Below, one piece after another: positions 1 to 8,027 of a stretch of 33,797 bases of DNA. Origin of the DNA: Planomonospora parontospora (lineage in GTDB: Bacteria > Actinomycetota > Actinomycetes > Streptosporangiales > Streptosporangiaceae); NCBI GenBank assembly GCA_014647935.1, contig BMQD01000041.1, forward strand, positions 1-33,797, written 5' to 3'. Numbering within the stretch: position 1 is the first letter of the stretch; the number at the start of each line of letters is the position of its first letter. Below the pieces are notes generated by a model. That model saw only the letters and a program-made list of their open reading frames with translations. It ran no database searches and was not told the origin of the DNA. The translations under genes and the position numbers were made by a program.

Positions 1-53
1 GCGGGGGCGGTGGGGCGGCCGGTGCGCTGGGTGCGGCCTTCGATGATCGCCAT
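1..53 (-). CDS. 5' end of an unidentified gene leaving the window
   Basis: Only 17 full codons are visible. The reading begins MAIIEGRTQRTGRP and runs off the left edge. The case for a real start is the ATG at 53-51 preceded by a GAGGAG ribosome site (complement of 60-65) with a 6-base spacer. I do not recognise the N-terminus, and no function can be assigned. It points away from the flavohemoprotein gene, with about 257 bases between them. Confidence 0.45.
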   Translation of the reverse strand, partial: MAIIEGRTQRTGRPTAP

Positions 54-310
54 GATGGGCTCCTCGGGGGGGTTTTCGTCTCTCGGTTACGTCACCCAGT
101 ACATCGGCTCGCACCCCCGGTTCCGCAGAGCCGTACGGCTCGCCCGGGCCGACCCGAAGTCCCGGCGTGGAAGGACTTTCGGCCCTGCCCCGCGCACCCG
201 CCCGCGCAGGAGGACCGTGGTCACGACGGAGTGCGGCTTCCGGCCCTGCCCCGCGCACACACCCGCCGGGGAGGGCCGGAGACCGGCCCAGGCGCCCCGC
301 ACCGGGGACC
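54..310. other. intergenic region with an 18-bp direct repeat
   Basis: No gene is supported here. An 18-base direct repeat, CGGCCCTGCCCCGCGCAC, occurs at 180-197 and again at 241-258. The part near 54-100 must hold the promoter of the leftward gene. The rest is the 3' flank of the flavohemoprotein gene. I see no clear hairpin with a T tract. Confidence 0.5.
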
Positions 311-1501
311 TCAGGCGGCGCCCAGCCACAGGTCGGGGCCGAACACCTCGTAGTGGACGTCGCGCGCGGCGACCCCCGCCCGGAGGAGTTGGGCGCGCAC
401 GTCCCGCATGAACGGCAGCGGGCCGCACATGTAGACGACCGCGCCCTCGGAGACGTCCACGTCGGACAGGTCCATCCGGCCGGAGCGGGCGCGGCCGCAG
501 GCCCCCTCCTCGTACCAGAAGACCCGCTCGCCGCCGGGCAGCGCCTCGGTCAGCCGTTCCATGTCCTCACGCAGGGCGTGCTCGGCCTCGGACCGGTCGG
601 CGTGCAGCACCAGGACGCGGCGGGTGGCGCCGGTCAGGGCCAGGTGCTGCAGCATGGCGGTGACGGGCGTGCAGCCGATGCCCGCGGAGACGAGGACGAG
701 CGGAGCGTCCCCGTCCTCCAGCATCACGTCGCCGAACGGGGCGGACAGGGTCAGCTCGTCCCCTTCGGCCACGGTGTCGTGGAGCAGGGCGGACACCTCC
801 CCGTCCGGAGAGCCCTCCACCCGCGCCCGCTTGACGGTGATGCGGCGCAGCCCGTCCTCGCCGTGCCCCGAGAGGGTGTACTGCCGGAGCTGGTGCACGC
901 CGTCGGGCAGCTCCACCCGCACGCTGACGTACTGGCCGGGGCCGGCGGGCGGGACGGGTTCGTCACCGGTCGGGGCCAGCACGAAGGACACCGTGTCCGC
1001 CGTCTCCTCCCGCCGCTCGACGACCCGCCACCGCCGCCAGGTGCGCCCGCCGCGCGCCCCGGCCTCGGCGTAGATCCTCGCCTCCATCGCGATCAGCCCG
1101 CCGGCCATCAGCCAGTAGACCTCGTCCCAGGCGGCGGCGACCTGCGGGGTGACGGCGCCGCCGAGCACCTCGGCGATCGCGGCGAAGAGGTACTTGTGGA
1201 CGATCACGTACTGGTCGTCGGTGACGCCGACCGCGGCGTGCTTGTGCGCGATGCGCGAGAGCAGGTGGTCGGGGCGCTCGTCGGGATGGTCCAGCAGCGC
1301 GGTCGCGAACGCCGCGATGGAGCCCGCCAGCGCCCTGCGCTGCTCACCGTTGCGCTGGTTGCCCCGGTTGAACACGCCGTCGAGCAGCTCCGGGCGCTCG
1401 GCGAACATCGTGTCGTAGAACCGCGCGGTGATCGCGTCGAGGGACGCGCCCACCGCGGGGAGAGTGGCGCGGACGGTCGCGGCGGACTCGGCGGACAACA
1501 T
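311..1501 (-). CDS. hmp: flavohemoprotein, nitric oxide dioxygenase
   Basis: A 396-residue protein, the usual length for Hmp. It converts NO and O2 to nitrate in the cytoplasm using NAD(P)H, FAD and heme. Globin domain about residues 1-140: Tyr29 (B10) in ARFYDTMF, Gln54 (E7) in NQRNGEQR and proximal His88 in AHKH. Ferredoxin-reductase FAD domain about 150-255 with RQYTLSG. NAD domain to the end with YMCGPLPFM and the C-terminal FGPDLWLG. The ATG at 1501 has GGAGG five bases upstream. It lies 82 bp downstream of an nsrR-type regulator on the same strand, and an inverted repeat in the gap suggests NO-responsive control. Family and role are secure. Regulation is inferred. Confidence 0.95.
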   Translation of the reverse strand: MLSAESAATVRATLPAVGASLDAITARFYDTMFAERPELLDGVFNRGNQRNGEQRRALAGSIAAFATALLDHPDERPDHLLSRIAHKHAAVGVTDDQYVIVHKYLFAAIAEVLGGAVTPQVAAAWDEVYWLMAGGLIAMEARIYAEAGARGGRTWRRWRVVERREETADTVSFVLAPTGDEPVPPAGPGQYVSVRVELPDGVHQLRQYTLSGHGEDGLRRITVKRARVEGSPDGEVSALLHDTVAEGDELTLSAPFGDVMLEDGDAPLVLVSAGIGCTPVTAMLQHLALTGATRRVLVLHADRSEAEHALREDMERLTEALPGGERVFWYEEGACGRARSGRMDLSDVDVSEGAVVYMCGPLPFMRDVRAQLLRAGVAARDVHYEVFGPDLWLGAA

Positions 1502-1532
1502 GTCGACCTCCAGGGACGGCGGAACGGAGATC

Positions 1533-1567
1533 CCTCTTAATTGGAATCTAAGATACAGATTAAGAGG
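1533..1567 (-). promoter_or_regulatory. 35-bp inverted repeat, probable NsrR operator/promoter of hmp
   Basis: Perfect 9-base arms, CCTCTTAAT (1533-1541) and ATTAAGAGG (1559-1567), flank a 17-base A/T-rich centre. This is by far the most A/T-rich stretch in the area and lies 32 bases upstream of the hmp start. NsrR-type Rrf2 regulators bind A/T-rich inverted repeats of about this size at hmp promoters. The assignment rests on position and symmetry, not on an exact consensus match. Confidence 0.65.
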
Positions 1568-1583
1568 CGGATCCGCCGCTCTC

Positions 1584-2054
1584 CTACCGGGGGTCGTCCG
1601 GCCGCCGGAGCGGCTGCTCCCCCGCGGAGGTCAGGGAGAGCAGGACGGGCCCCGTGGGCGCCGCCACCAGGGAGTCGACCGTGACAACGTCGAGGGAGGC
1701 GTAGAAGGACTCCTGCGCCTGGCGGAGCGCCGCCCGCAGGCGGCAGGCCGCCCGGAGCGGGCACGGCGGGTCGTCCTCGCACCCCACCACGTCGTCCGCG
1801 CCCTCCAGCGCGCGGACGATGCCGCCGACTGACGCCCTGCGCCCGGCCTCCGACAGCCGCATCCCGCCGCCCCGCCCGCGCCGGGCCTCCACCAGCCCCA
1901 GCTCGCTCAGGCGCGCCACCGCCTTGGCCGCGTGGGTGTACGGCACGGCGAGCATGTCCGCGACCACCCGGGTGGTCAGCAGCTCGCCCTCCCCCGCCAC
2001 GGCCAGCCGCATCACGATGCGCAGCGAGATGTCGGTGAAAGCGGTCAGACGCAT
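1584..2054 (-). CDS. nsrR: Rrf2-family NO-sensing repressor, NsrR type
   Basis: 156 residues, normal for Rrf2 proteins. N-terminal winged helix (MRLTAFTDISLRIVMRLAVA...) followed by a cluster-binding loop. Cys92, Cys98 and Cys104 are in the spacing GCEDDPPCPLRAAC, and Asp8 is present. In Streptomyces NsrR the [4Fe-4S] cluster is held by three cysteines spaced this way plus Asp8 from the other subunit, so an NO-responsive cluster is likely. It lies upstream of hmp on the same strand; the 82-bp gap holds the inverted repeat. The ATG at 2054 has only a weak ribosome site (TAAGG). An IscR-type role is less likely given the hmp neighbour. Confidence 0.9.
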   Translation of the reverse strand: MRLTAFTDISLRIVMRLAVAGEGELLTTRVVADMLAVPYTHAAKAVARLSELGLVEARRGRGGGMRLSEAGRRASVGGIVRALEGADDVVGCEDDPPCPLRAACRLRAALRQAQESFYASLDVVTVDSLVAAPTGPVLLSLTSAGEQPLRRPDDPR

Positions 2055-2293
2055 GGCCTTACGGTAGGCGCTCCGCGTCCCTGCTCCGCGGGCCTCGGCC
2101 GTACGGCCCGCCCGTACGGCTCACCGAGCGGCCCGTCCGGGCGGCCCGCGGGACCGGCGGCCCCTCGGAGAGCGAGCCGGAACGCGAGCCGGAGCCGCGC
2201 CGGAGGCGCGGGGCGCCGGGCGGGGATGGATGGACCCGACCGGGCCGGGTACGTCACCGGTTCGATGTTCCCGAACCGAGGAGTGATCGTCCG

Positions 2294-2686
2294 ATGAGCG
2301 AATACCAGCGTTCCCGCACGATGACCGCGCCGCCGGAGACGGTGTTCGACAGGGCCAGCGACCTGGACCGGCTGGACTCCTGGCTCCCCCGGGACCTGCA
2401 CGTGCGGGCCGAGGACCCGCCGGCGGTGACCGTGCACGAGGACGGCAGCGGCAGGGACGAGCGCGCGCTCTTCCGGGCGCAGCGCGACCAGCTCCGGCTC
2501 GAGTGGGGGACGCGCGACGACAGCCGCTACGCGGGCTGGCTGCAGGTCGCGAGCATCAGCGACCAGGCCAGCGAGGTGACCGTGCACCTGTCGTTCTTCG
2601 ACGAGGAGCACGCCCCCTCCGGCGACGAGGTCGACCACGCCCTGGAGAAGAGCCTGGAGCGGCTGGCCGAGCAGGTGCGGGTGTAG
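2294..2686 (+). CDS. SRPBCC (polyketide cyclase/START-like) fold protein
   Basis: 130 residues, typical of small helix-grip proteins. It begins MSEYQRSRTMTAPPETVFDRASD, where a strand then the helix 'PPETVFDRASDLDRLDSWLP' matches the opening of SRPBCC ligand-binding domains. The C-terminal amphipathic helix DHALEKSLERLAEQVRV is also typical. No catalytic residues or ligand can be read. The start follows CGAGGAG with a good spacer, and upstream at 2259-2277 is a dyad GGTTCG-N7-CGAACC. The gene is convergent with the phosphatase gene to its right. Function beyond the fold is unknown. Confidence 0.8.
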   Translation: MSEYQRSRTMTAPPETVFDRASDLDRLDSWLPRDLHVRAEDPPAVTVHEDGSGRDERALFRAQRDQLRLEWGTRDDSRYAGWLQVASISDQASEVTVHLSFFDEEHAPSGDEVDHALEKSLERLAEQVRV

Positions 2687-2688
2687 GT

Positions 2689-2769
2689 CCGCCGGAACCA
2701 CGCGGGAGAGACCGCACCCGCACCCAGACGGGCCGCCGGAACCGCGCGGGAGAGACCGCACCCGCACCC
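2689..2769. repeat. two copies of a 37-bp repeat, 44-bp period
   Basis: Copy 1 at 2689-2725 and copy 2 at 2733-2769 differ at one base. Both contain CGCGGGAGAGACCGCACCCG. The array starts two bases after the stop codon of the SRPBCC gene. Confidence 0.9.
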
Positions 2770-2778
2770 GCACCCGGG

Positions 2779-2802
2779 CGGCCCTCCCGCAGGGGAGGGC
2801 CG
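2779..2802. terminator. hairpin between convergent genes
   Basis: A perfect 10-bp stem (CGGCCCTCCC, 2779-2788, with its complement 2793-2802) and a GCAG loop. There is no T tract on either strand, as is common in actinomycetes. It lies between the stops of two convergent genes and could serve both. Confidence 0.65.
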
Positions 2803-2817
2803 GGGACCGCCTCCCGG

Positions 2818-4053
2818 TCAGAGGTGCAGCTTGCGCTCACCCGCGCCGTGCCATTCCAGCAGCAGCACGGTGGCGTCGTCCTGGAGCTGCCCCTGGTGGT
2901 AGTCCAGGACGCTGCGGACGAGGCGGCGCAGGGTCTCCGGCACCGGCAGCCCGTCCGCGTTGCGGCGGATGATGAAGTCGGCGAAGCGGCTGAGGCCGAA
3001 CTCCTCGCCGTCGCGGTTGCGGGCCTCGGTGATGCCGTCGGTGTAGAGCAGGACGCGGTCACCGGGTTCGAGCTGCTCCTGGCAGAGCGAGACGGGAAGG
3101 CCCAGGTCGAGGCCCACGGGGTGGGCGGGGTCGCACTCGAGGGTGGCGACCCAGCGCCCGCCCCGGATCACGATCGGCGGGTGGTGCCCGCGGGTGACCC
3201 AGGAGAAGACGCCGCTGCGCAGGTCCAGCTGGGCCAGGATCGCGGTGGCGAAGCGGCTGCCCCGGCCGAACTCCTCGATCAGGGCGTGCTCGATCGCCAC
3301 GCTCGTGGTGATCAGGTCGGCTCCCTGGCGGCGGCTGTTCCGGCAGGCGGCGACGGCGAGGCTCGCGGTCAGGCCGGCGGAGGCGTCGTGACCCATCGCG
3401 TCGAAGACCGCCAGGTTCACCAGGTCTCCGGCGAGGGCGTAGTCGAAGGCGTCGCCGCCGATCTCGTAGGCGGGCTCCAGGACCGCGCCGACCACCACCT
3501 CCTCGTTGGCGAAGGTCAGCGGCGGCATGAGGTTCCACTGCATCTCCGCGGCGACGCTCATCGAGCGGGTCCGCACCAGCCGGGCGTAGGAGTCGCTCTG
3601 CGAGCGCTTGCTCACCATCAGCAGCGCCACCAGCGACGCCAGGGCCCGCATGTCCTCCTGGACCCGCTCGTCGGCGCCGTCGGCTCCGTCCGCGCCGATC
3701 CGCAGCACCCCCAGGCGCTCGGTGCCGTCCAGCAGCGGCACCCACCAGCCCCCGCCGCCGTCCCCGCCCGGCCTGGCGATGATCCGCATCTCCTGGAAGG
3801 CGCGGCCGGCGAGGGTCCCCTCGATCCGCAGTTCGTCCCTCTCCAGGTCGGGGTCCTCGTAGGAGTGCACCCCGTGCCCGGTCAGCAGGCGGAGCACCTC
3901 CTGGCGCAGGTCGGCCACGTAGATCAGCACCTCGTTCAGTCCGGCGTGGGCGGCGCACTCCTCGACCAGGGACGGCAGCTGCTCCATCCCCGACAGGTGG
4001 CTGCCCCCGACCAGCCCCTCCAGCATCCGCACCCGGCCCGCGGAGACATCCAT
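2818..4053 (-). CDS. PP2C-type SpoIIE-family serine phosphatase with GAF-like sensor
   Basis: 411 residues from the ATG at 4053, chosen because GGGGAGGGG lies just upstream; an upstream in-frame ATG at 4194 has a low-complexity leader and no ribosome site. The N-terminal half looks like a GAF domain (EECAAHAGLNEVLIYVADLRQEVLRLLTGHG...). The C-terminal half is a SpoIIE/RsbU phosphatase: AEMQWNLMPP, EIGGDAFDYA, FDAMGHDASAG, and DGITEARNRDGEEFG, which carry the metal-binding aspartates. Such enzymes dephosphorylate anti-anti-sigma proteins. No anti-sigma partner is nearby, so its target is unknown. Confidence 0.9.
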   Translation of the reverse strand: MDVSAGRVRMLEGLVGGSHLSGMEQLPSLVEECAAHAGLNEVLIYVADLRQEVLRLLTGHGVHSYEDPDLERDELRIEGTLAGRAFQEMRIIARPGGDGGGGWWVPLLDGTERLGVLRIGADGADGADERVQEDMRALASLVALLMVSKRSQSDSYARLVRTRSMSVAAEMQWNLMPPLTFANEEVVVGAVLEPAYEIGGDAFDYALAGDLVNLAVFDAMGHDASAGLTASLAVAACRNSRRQGADLITTSVAIEHALIEEFGRGSRFATAILAQLDLRSGVFSWVTRGHHPPIVIRGGRWVATLECDPAHPVGLDLGLPVSLCQEQLEPGDRVLLYTDGITEARNRDGEEFGLSRFADFIIRRNADGLPVPETLRRLVRSVLDYHQGQLQDDATVLLLEWHGAGERKLHL

Positions 4054-4232
4054 GGCGCCGTCCCCTCCCCGCACGCGACGTCCCGGGCTCCGTCCTCCAC
4101 CCCCTGGACGCTCCGCGGCCCCCTGCGCGGCAGGCGGGAACGCGGAGCCGGAACGGCCCCGGACCCTTCTCCTACCCCGGCCGCTCGATCCCAAGTCACC
4201 GTCCGTCCCGCCGGCGCGCCTTCAGCTCACCG

Positions 4233-5411
4233 TCAGCGCCCCGCGGGCTCCACCACCGACGCCTCGCGTACGGCGGAGCGGGGCCGCAGGGAGCCGGCCA
4301 GCCCGACGCCCGCCAGGGAGACGGCCGCGATCAGGCCGAACGCGGCGGGCAGCGAGGTCACGTCGGCCACCCAGCCGATCACCGCCGGGGCCACCAGGCC
4401 GGACAGGTAGGTGATCGTCGCGATCCCCGCCACGCCCTGGCCGGGCGTCGGGGTGGCGTTGCCCCCGGCGGCGAAGACCAGCGGCACGGTCACGGCGACG
4501 CCCAGGCCCAGCAGGACGAATCCGGCGACGCCCGGCCCCGGGGTGCGCGCGACGGCGACCAGGACGCAGCCGGCGGCGGCGAGCAGGCCTCCCGCGCGGA
4601 CGGTCAGGACCGGCCCGAGCCGGTCGACGACCAGGTCGCCCGCCAGCCGGGTGACCGACATGGCCAGGGAGAAGACGGCGAAGCAGGCCGCCGCGAGTCC
4701 GGCTCCGGCACCGGTGACGTCCTCGATGTAGACGGCGGCCCAGTTCCGGCCGGCGCCCTCGGCGAAGGTGGCGCAGAACCCGACGACGCCGATCGCGAGA
4801 ATCGCCCGCGACGGCACGGCGAACCGGGGCGGGGGCTGCTCCCCGGGCTCGGGCCGGGTGTCGAGCAGCCCGCGGCTCACCACGGCGCCGGCGACCAGCA
4901 GCACCAGCGCCGTCGCCGCGTGGTGCAGGCGCGCGTCGACGGCGAACTCGGCGGCGAGCGCGCCCACGCCCGCACCGGCCAGGGCGCCGACGCTCCACAT
5001 GCCGTGCAACCCCGACATGACCGAGCGGCCCAGCCGCTGCTCGACGACCACTCCCTGGGCGTTCATCGCGACGTCGCACGTGCCGGCCGCGGCGCCGTAC
5101 AGGAAGAGCGCCGCGCAGAGCCAGGGGAACCCGGGGGCCAGGGTGGGGAGCGCGAGCGCGGCGCACCACAGGGCGAGCAGGACCCGCGTCGCCGTCCGCC
5201 CGCCGTACCGGTGGACCAGGCGGCCGGACATCGGCATGGCCACGAAGGCTCCGAGCGCCGGGAAGAACAGGGCGAGTCCCAGCGCGGCGGAGTCCAGTGC
5301 GAGGTGGTCCTGCAGCCACGGGATGCGGGTCGCCCAGCTCCCGGCGACCGCGCCGTGCACGGTGAACACCGCGGCGACGGCGATCCGGGCACGTTTCGTA
5401 TCGGTATGCAT
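4233..5411 (-). CDS. MFS transporter
   Basis: 392 residues with about 12 hydrophobic segments. Early motif RIPWLQDHLALDSAALGLALF and the loop GRLVHRYGGRTATRV between helices 2 and 3 are typical of major facilitator proteins in the YbjJ/fucose-permease-like group. The ATG at 5411 gives MHTDTKRARIAVAAVFTVHG, which begins directly at helix 1; a longer reading from 5471 would run over the divergent promoter. It is transcribed away from a ROK regulator, so a sugar or small-metabolite substrate under ROK control is a fair inference. The substrate is not readable. Confidence 0.88.
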   Translation of the reverse strand: MHTDTKRARIAVAAVFTVHGAVAGSWATRIPWLQDHLALDSAALGLALFFPALGAFVAMPMSGRLVHRYGGRTATRVLLALWCAALALPTLAPGFPWLCAALFLYGAAAGTCDVAMNAQGVVVEQRLGRSVMSGLHGMWSVGALAGAGVGALAAEFAVDARLHHAATALVLLVAGAVVSRGLLDTRPEPGEQPPPRFAVPSRAILAIGVVGFCATFAEGAGRNWAAVYIEDVTGAGAGLAAACFAVFSLAMSVTRLAGDLVVDRLGPVLTVRAGGLLAAAGCVLVAVARTPGPGVAGFVLLGLGVAVTVPLVFAAGGNATPTPGQGVAGIATITYLSGLVAPAVIGWVADVTSLPAAFGLIAAVSLAGVGLAGSLRPRSAVREASVVEPAGR

Positions 5412-5479
5412 GGGTTCAAAATTAACAGGTAGGCTCCCTGATGAAAAACGTCTTTTTCCGGCCGTGGACAATGGGCGGC
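5412..5479. promoter_or_regulatory. divergent promoter region, MFS / ROK
   Basis: Short A/T-rich gap (around 5412-5460: TTCAAAATTAACAGG, ATGAAAAACG) in otherwise G/C-rich DNA, between divergent genes. It must hold both promoters and presumably the ROK operator. I cannot assign -35/-10 boxes with confidence. Confidence 0.5.
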
Positions 5480-6514
5480 ATGAGGACCGCCACCCCGCAG
5501 CTGGCCCGAGTGATCAACGACCGCCTCGCCCTCGACCTCCTGCTCGAGCACGGGCCGCTGACCGCCCCCCAGCTCCGGGAGCTCACCGGCCTGTCCCGCC
5601 CGACCGTGTCCGACCTGATCGAGCGGTTGCAGGCGAACGGGCTGATCGCGGTCACCGGGGAAGCCGGGGAGGACCGCCGGGGGCCGAACGCGCGCCTCTA
5701 CGGCCTCGTCGCCGACCGCGCCCACGTGGCCGGCGTGGACGTGCGCCGCGACGCGGTCAACGTCACGGTCGCCGACATCACCGGCCGGACCGCCGGCTCG
5801 GCCGCGCGGCCCCTGCGGGCGGGCGACGACCTGGCCGGGACCGTCACCGGCGCGGTCGCGGAGGCGGCGGGCCCCCGGGCCGTGCACGCGGTCGTGCTCG
5901 GCGCCCCCGGCCTGTTCCACCCGGCCACCGGGAGCCTGCTGACCGACAACGGCGTGCCCGGCTGGCGGCCCGACCTGCCGCACGTCCTCGGCGCGGGCCT
6001 GGGCGCCCCCGTCACCCTGGAGAACGAGGTCAACCTCGCCGCCGTCGCCGAGCACCGCGCCGGGGCCGCCCGCGACCGCGAGGACTTCGTCCTGCTCTGG
6101 CTGGACGACGGGGTGGGCGCCGCGGTCGTCCTCGGCGGGCGGCTGCGGCACGGCGCGTCGGGAGGTGCCGGGGAGATCGGCTGGATCAAGCTGTCCGGCA
6201 CGCCGTTCTGCGACCTGGTGGGCGCCGCGGCCGTCCGCGACCTCGGCCGGGACGCCCTGGCCGCCAGGATCGCCGAGGGCGTCCTGGCCGCGGTCGCCGT
6301 CCTGGACCCCGGCCTCGTCGTCCTCGGCGGCCGGACCGGGCGCTCCGGCGGGCAGGACCTGGCGGAGCTGGTGGGCGGGCACCTCGCCGTGCTCTCCCCC
6401 GCCCCCACCCTGGTCCGCGCGAGCACCGTGGAGGGCAACGCGGTCCTGCACGGCGCCGTCTTCACCGCCCTGTCGATCGCCCACCGGGACGTCTTCGGCG
6501 GCCTGCCCGGCTGA
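5480..6514 (+). CDS. ROK-family transcriptional regulator lacking the zinc motif
   Basis: 344 residues from ATG 5480 (MRTATPQLARVINDRLALDLLLEHG); an ATG at 5441 is possible and better spaced from an AGGTAGG. N-terminal winged helix about residues 5-65 with GLSRPTVSDLIERLQANGLI. The remainder has the ROK/actin-like fold: VAGVDVRRDAVNVTVADITGRT, ENEVNLAAVAEH, GVGAAVVLGGRLRHGASGGAGEIGWIKL. Family members normally follow GEIGH with a CxCGxxGC zinc site; here the text is GTPFCDLVGAAAVRDLG, so the site is missing. The ATP-type DxGxT is also not kept. It probably represses the divergent MFS gene. Confidence 0.85.
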   Translation: MRTATPQLARVINDRLALDLLLEHGPLTAPQLRELTGLSRPTVSDLIERLQANGLIAVTGEAGEDRRGPNARLYGLVADRAHVAGVDVRRDAVNVTVADITGRTAGSAARPLRAGDDLAGTVTGAVAEAAGPRAVHAVVLGAPGLFHPATGSLLTDNGVPGWRPDLPHVLGAGLGAPVTLENEVNLAAVAEHRAGAARDREDFVLLWLDDGVGAAVVLGGRLRHGASGGAGEIGWIKLSGTPFCDLVGAAAVRDLGRDALAARIAEGVLAAVAVLDPGLVVLGGRTGRSGGQDLAELVGGHLAVLSPAPTLVRASTVEGNAVLHGAVFTALSIAHRDVFGGLPG

Positions 6515-6806
6515 CCGCCGGTCACCCGACCGCCCACCGGGACACCTCCGGCCGCGTGCCCGGCCGGTGGCGGGCCGGTGGCGGGCCGCCCGCCGGAGCG
6601 CCTCCGGGCAGCCGGAGCCCGCCCGCCGGGACACCTCCGGCGGCATATCCGGATGGCGCAGGAATGGCCGTACGGCCGCGTCCCCCATATCAGGGAATTC
6701 CCCGGCGGTCTCCCCCGCGGCATGAATCTTTCATCTGTCCCGCGCCTCCGCCACCCCTGCGAACTGGTCGTACTCCCCCGGAACGGTCCCGCCGGACCGC
6801 CTTTCG
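6515..6806. other. intergenic region with short direct repeats
   Basis: No gene is supported. CGGGACACCTCCGGC occurs at 6538-6552 and 6627-6641. CCGGTGGCGGG occurs twice in tandem at 6564-6585. The composition then becomes less G/C-rich toward the promoter of the oxygenase gene. Confidence 0.6.
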
Positions 6807-6835
6807 TTTACACCTTTGTAACGGCGGCTTAGAGT
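6807..6835 (+). promoter_or_regulatory. sigma-70-type promoter of the AA10 oxygenase gene
   Basis: TTTACA at 6807-6812, a 17-base spacer, then TAGAGT at 6830-6835, all reading toward the oxygenase gene. This is close to the housekeeping consensus (TTGACA-N17-TANNNT). Transcription would start near 6842, giving a leader of about 62 bases. Confidence 0.7.
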
Positions 6836-6842
6836 CCGATCC

Positions 6843-6857
6843 GCGTAAGCGCTTCGC
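6843..6857. promoter_or_regulatory. palindrome just downstream of the promoter, possible operator
   Basis: AAGCGCTT at 6847-6854 is a perfect palindrome, flanked by GCG on the left and CGC on the right. It lies at about +1 to +15 of the predicted start site, where a repressor would block transcription. LacI-family sugar repressors use dyads with a central CG of this sort. It is not the CebR or DasR consensus. Confidence 0.4.
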
Positions 6858-6904
6858 TGCAGTCGATCGGTAAGTCCGCCATCCCCGAAAGGTCGGTCAG
6901 TTCA

Positions 6905-7966
6905 GTGCGCAATTGGCGAAGGATCGCTGTCGCCTGCGCGGTCACGTTCATGTCCGCGCTTCTCGCGGTCGTCCTCGTTCCGAGCTCGGCCTCGGCTCAC
7001 GGCGCCATGATGGTGCCCGGCAGCCGGACCTACTTCTGCTGGCAGGACGGGCTCAGCCCGCAGGGGAACATCGTCCCCATCAACCCGGCCTGTGCGGCGG
7101 CCGTCGCCCAGAGCGGCGCCAACTCCCTCTACAACTGGTTCAGCGTGCTCCGCTCCGACGGCGCCGGGCGGACCCGCGGCTTCGTGCCCGACGGAGAGCT
7201 GTGCAGCGGCGGCAACCCCAACTTCACCGGGTTCAACCGCCCCAGCACCGAATGGCCGGTGACCCATCTGACCGCCGGGCGGCAGATCCAGATCAAGTAC
7301 AACAAGTGGGCCGCCCACCCGGGCTGGTTCTACCTGTACGTCACCAAGGACGGCTACGACCCCACCAAGCCGCTCACCTGGAACGACTTGGAGGAGCAGC
7401 CCTTCGACACGGCCGACCACCCGAACAGCGTCGGCTCGCCGGGCACCAACGACGCGCACTACTACTGGAACGCCACCCTGCCTTCCGGTAAGTCCGGCCG
7501 CCACGTCATCTACTCGGTGTGGAAGCGCTCCGACAGCGCCGAGACCTTCTACAACTGCTCCGACGTCGTCTTCGACGGCGGCAACGGCGAGGTGACCGGC
7601 GTCGGCCGCGACTCGGGCCCCGACCCGGACCCGACCATCACCCCGACGTCGACCCCGACCGACGGCCCGGCCTCCTGCACCGCCTCCTTCAAGACCGTCA
7701 GCACCTGGTCGGGCGGCTTCCAGGGCGAGGTCACCGTGAGCAACCCCGGCTCCTCCGCCCTCAACGGCTGGACCGTCAAGTGGACGCTGCCCAGCGGGAG
7801 CAGCCTCAACAGCGTATGGAGCGCCAGCCACACCGTCTCCGGATCCTCCGTCACGGCGAAGAACGCCGACTGGAACCGGGCGGTCCCCGCAGGCGGCTCG
7901 ACCACCTTCGGGATGACCGGTAACGGCGCCCCCGGTTCCCCGTCCCTGACCTGCACCAGTCCCTGA
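6905..7966 (+). CDS. secreted AA10 lytic polysaccharide monooxygenase with CBM2
   Basis: 353 residues from GTG 6905 (GAAAGG upstream). Signal peptide 1-31 ending SSASA; mature His32 (HGAMMVPGSR) and His138 (WAAHPGWF) form the copper-binding histidine brace. AA10 domain about 32-215 with conserved cysteines. A Pro/Thr/Asp linker (DPDPTITPTSTPT) leads to a C-terminal CBM2 of about 100 residues (CTASFKTVSTWSGGFQGEV...). AA10 enzymes cleave crystalline cellulose or chitin oxidatively outside the cell. CBM2 and the domain order fit either substrate. It is followed by a CBM2 lipoprotein gene, with a readable promoter in front. Confidence 0.95.
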   Translation: MRNWRRIAVACAVTFMSALLAVVLVPSSASAHGAMMVPGSRTYFCWQDGLSPQGNIVPINPACAAAVAQSGANSLYNWFSVLRSDGAGRTRGFVPDGELCSGGNPNFTGFNRPSTEWPVTHLTAGRQIQIKYNKWAAHPGWFYLYVTKDGYDPTKPLTWNDLEEQPFDTADHPNSVGSPGTNDAHYYWNATLPSGKSGRHVIYSVWKRSDSAETFYNCSDVVFDGGNGEVTGVGRDSGPDPDPTITPTSTPTDGPASCTASFKTVSTWSGGFQGEVTVSNPGSSALNGWTVKWTLPSGSSLNSVWSASHTVSGSSVTAKNADWNRAVPAGGSTTFGMTGNGAPGSPSLTCTSP

Positions 7967-8027
7967 CCGATCCGGGTCCCGGCCGGCCCGCCCGGCCGGG
8001 ACCCCTCCCCTCCCGAGGAGGACAGCC

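Noticed and set aside
2503-4410. A 635-codon plus-strand frame
   Set aside because: It is opposite the SpoIIE-type phosphatase, whose motifs are unambiguous.
6835-6904. DasR or CebR operator for the AA10 gene
   Set aside because: Neither the ACTGGTCTAGACCA-like nor the TGGGAGCGCTCCCA-like sequence is present; only AAGCGCTT is.
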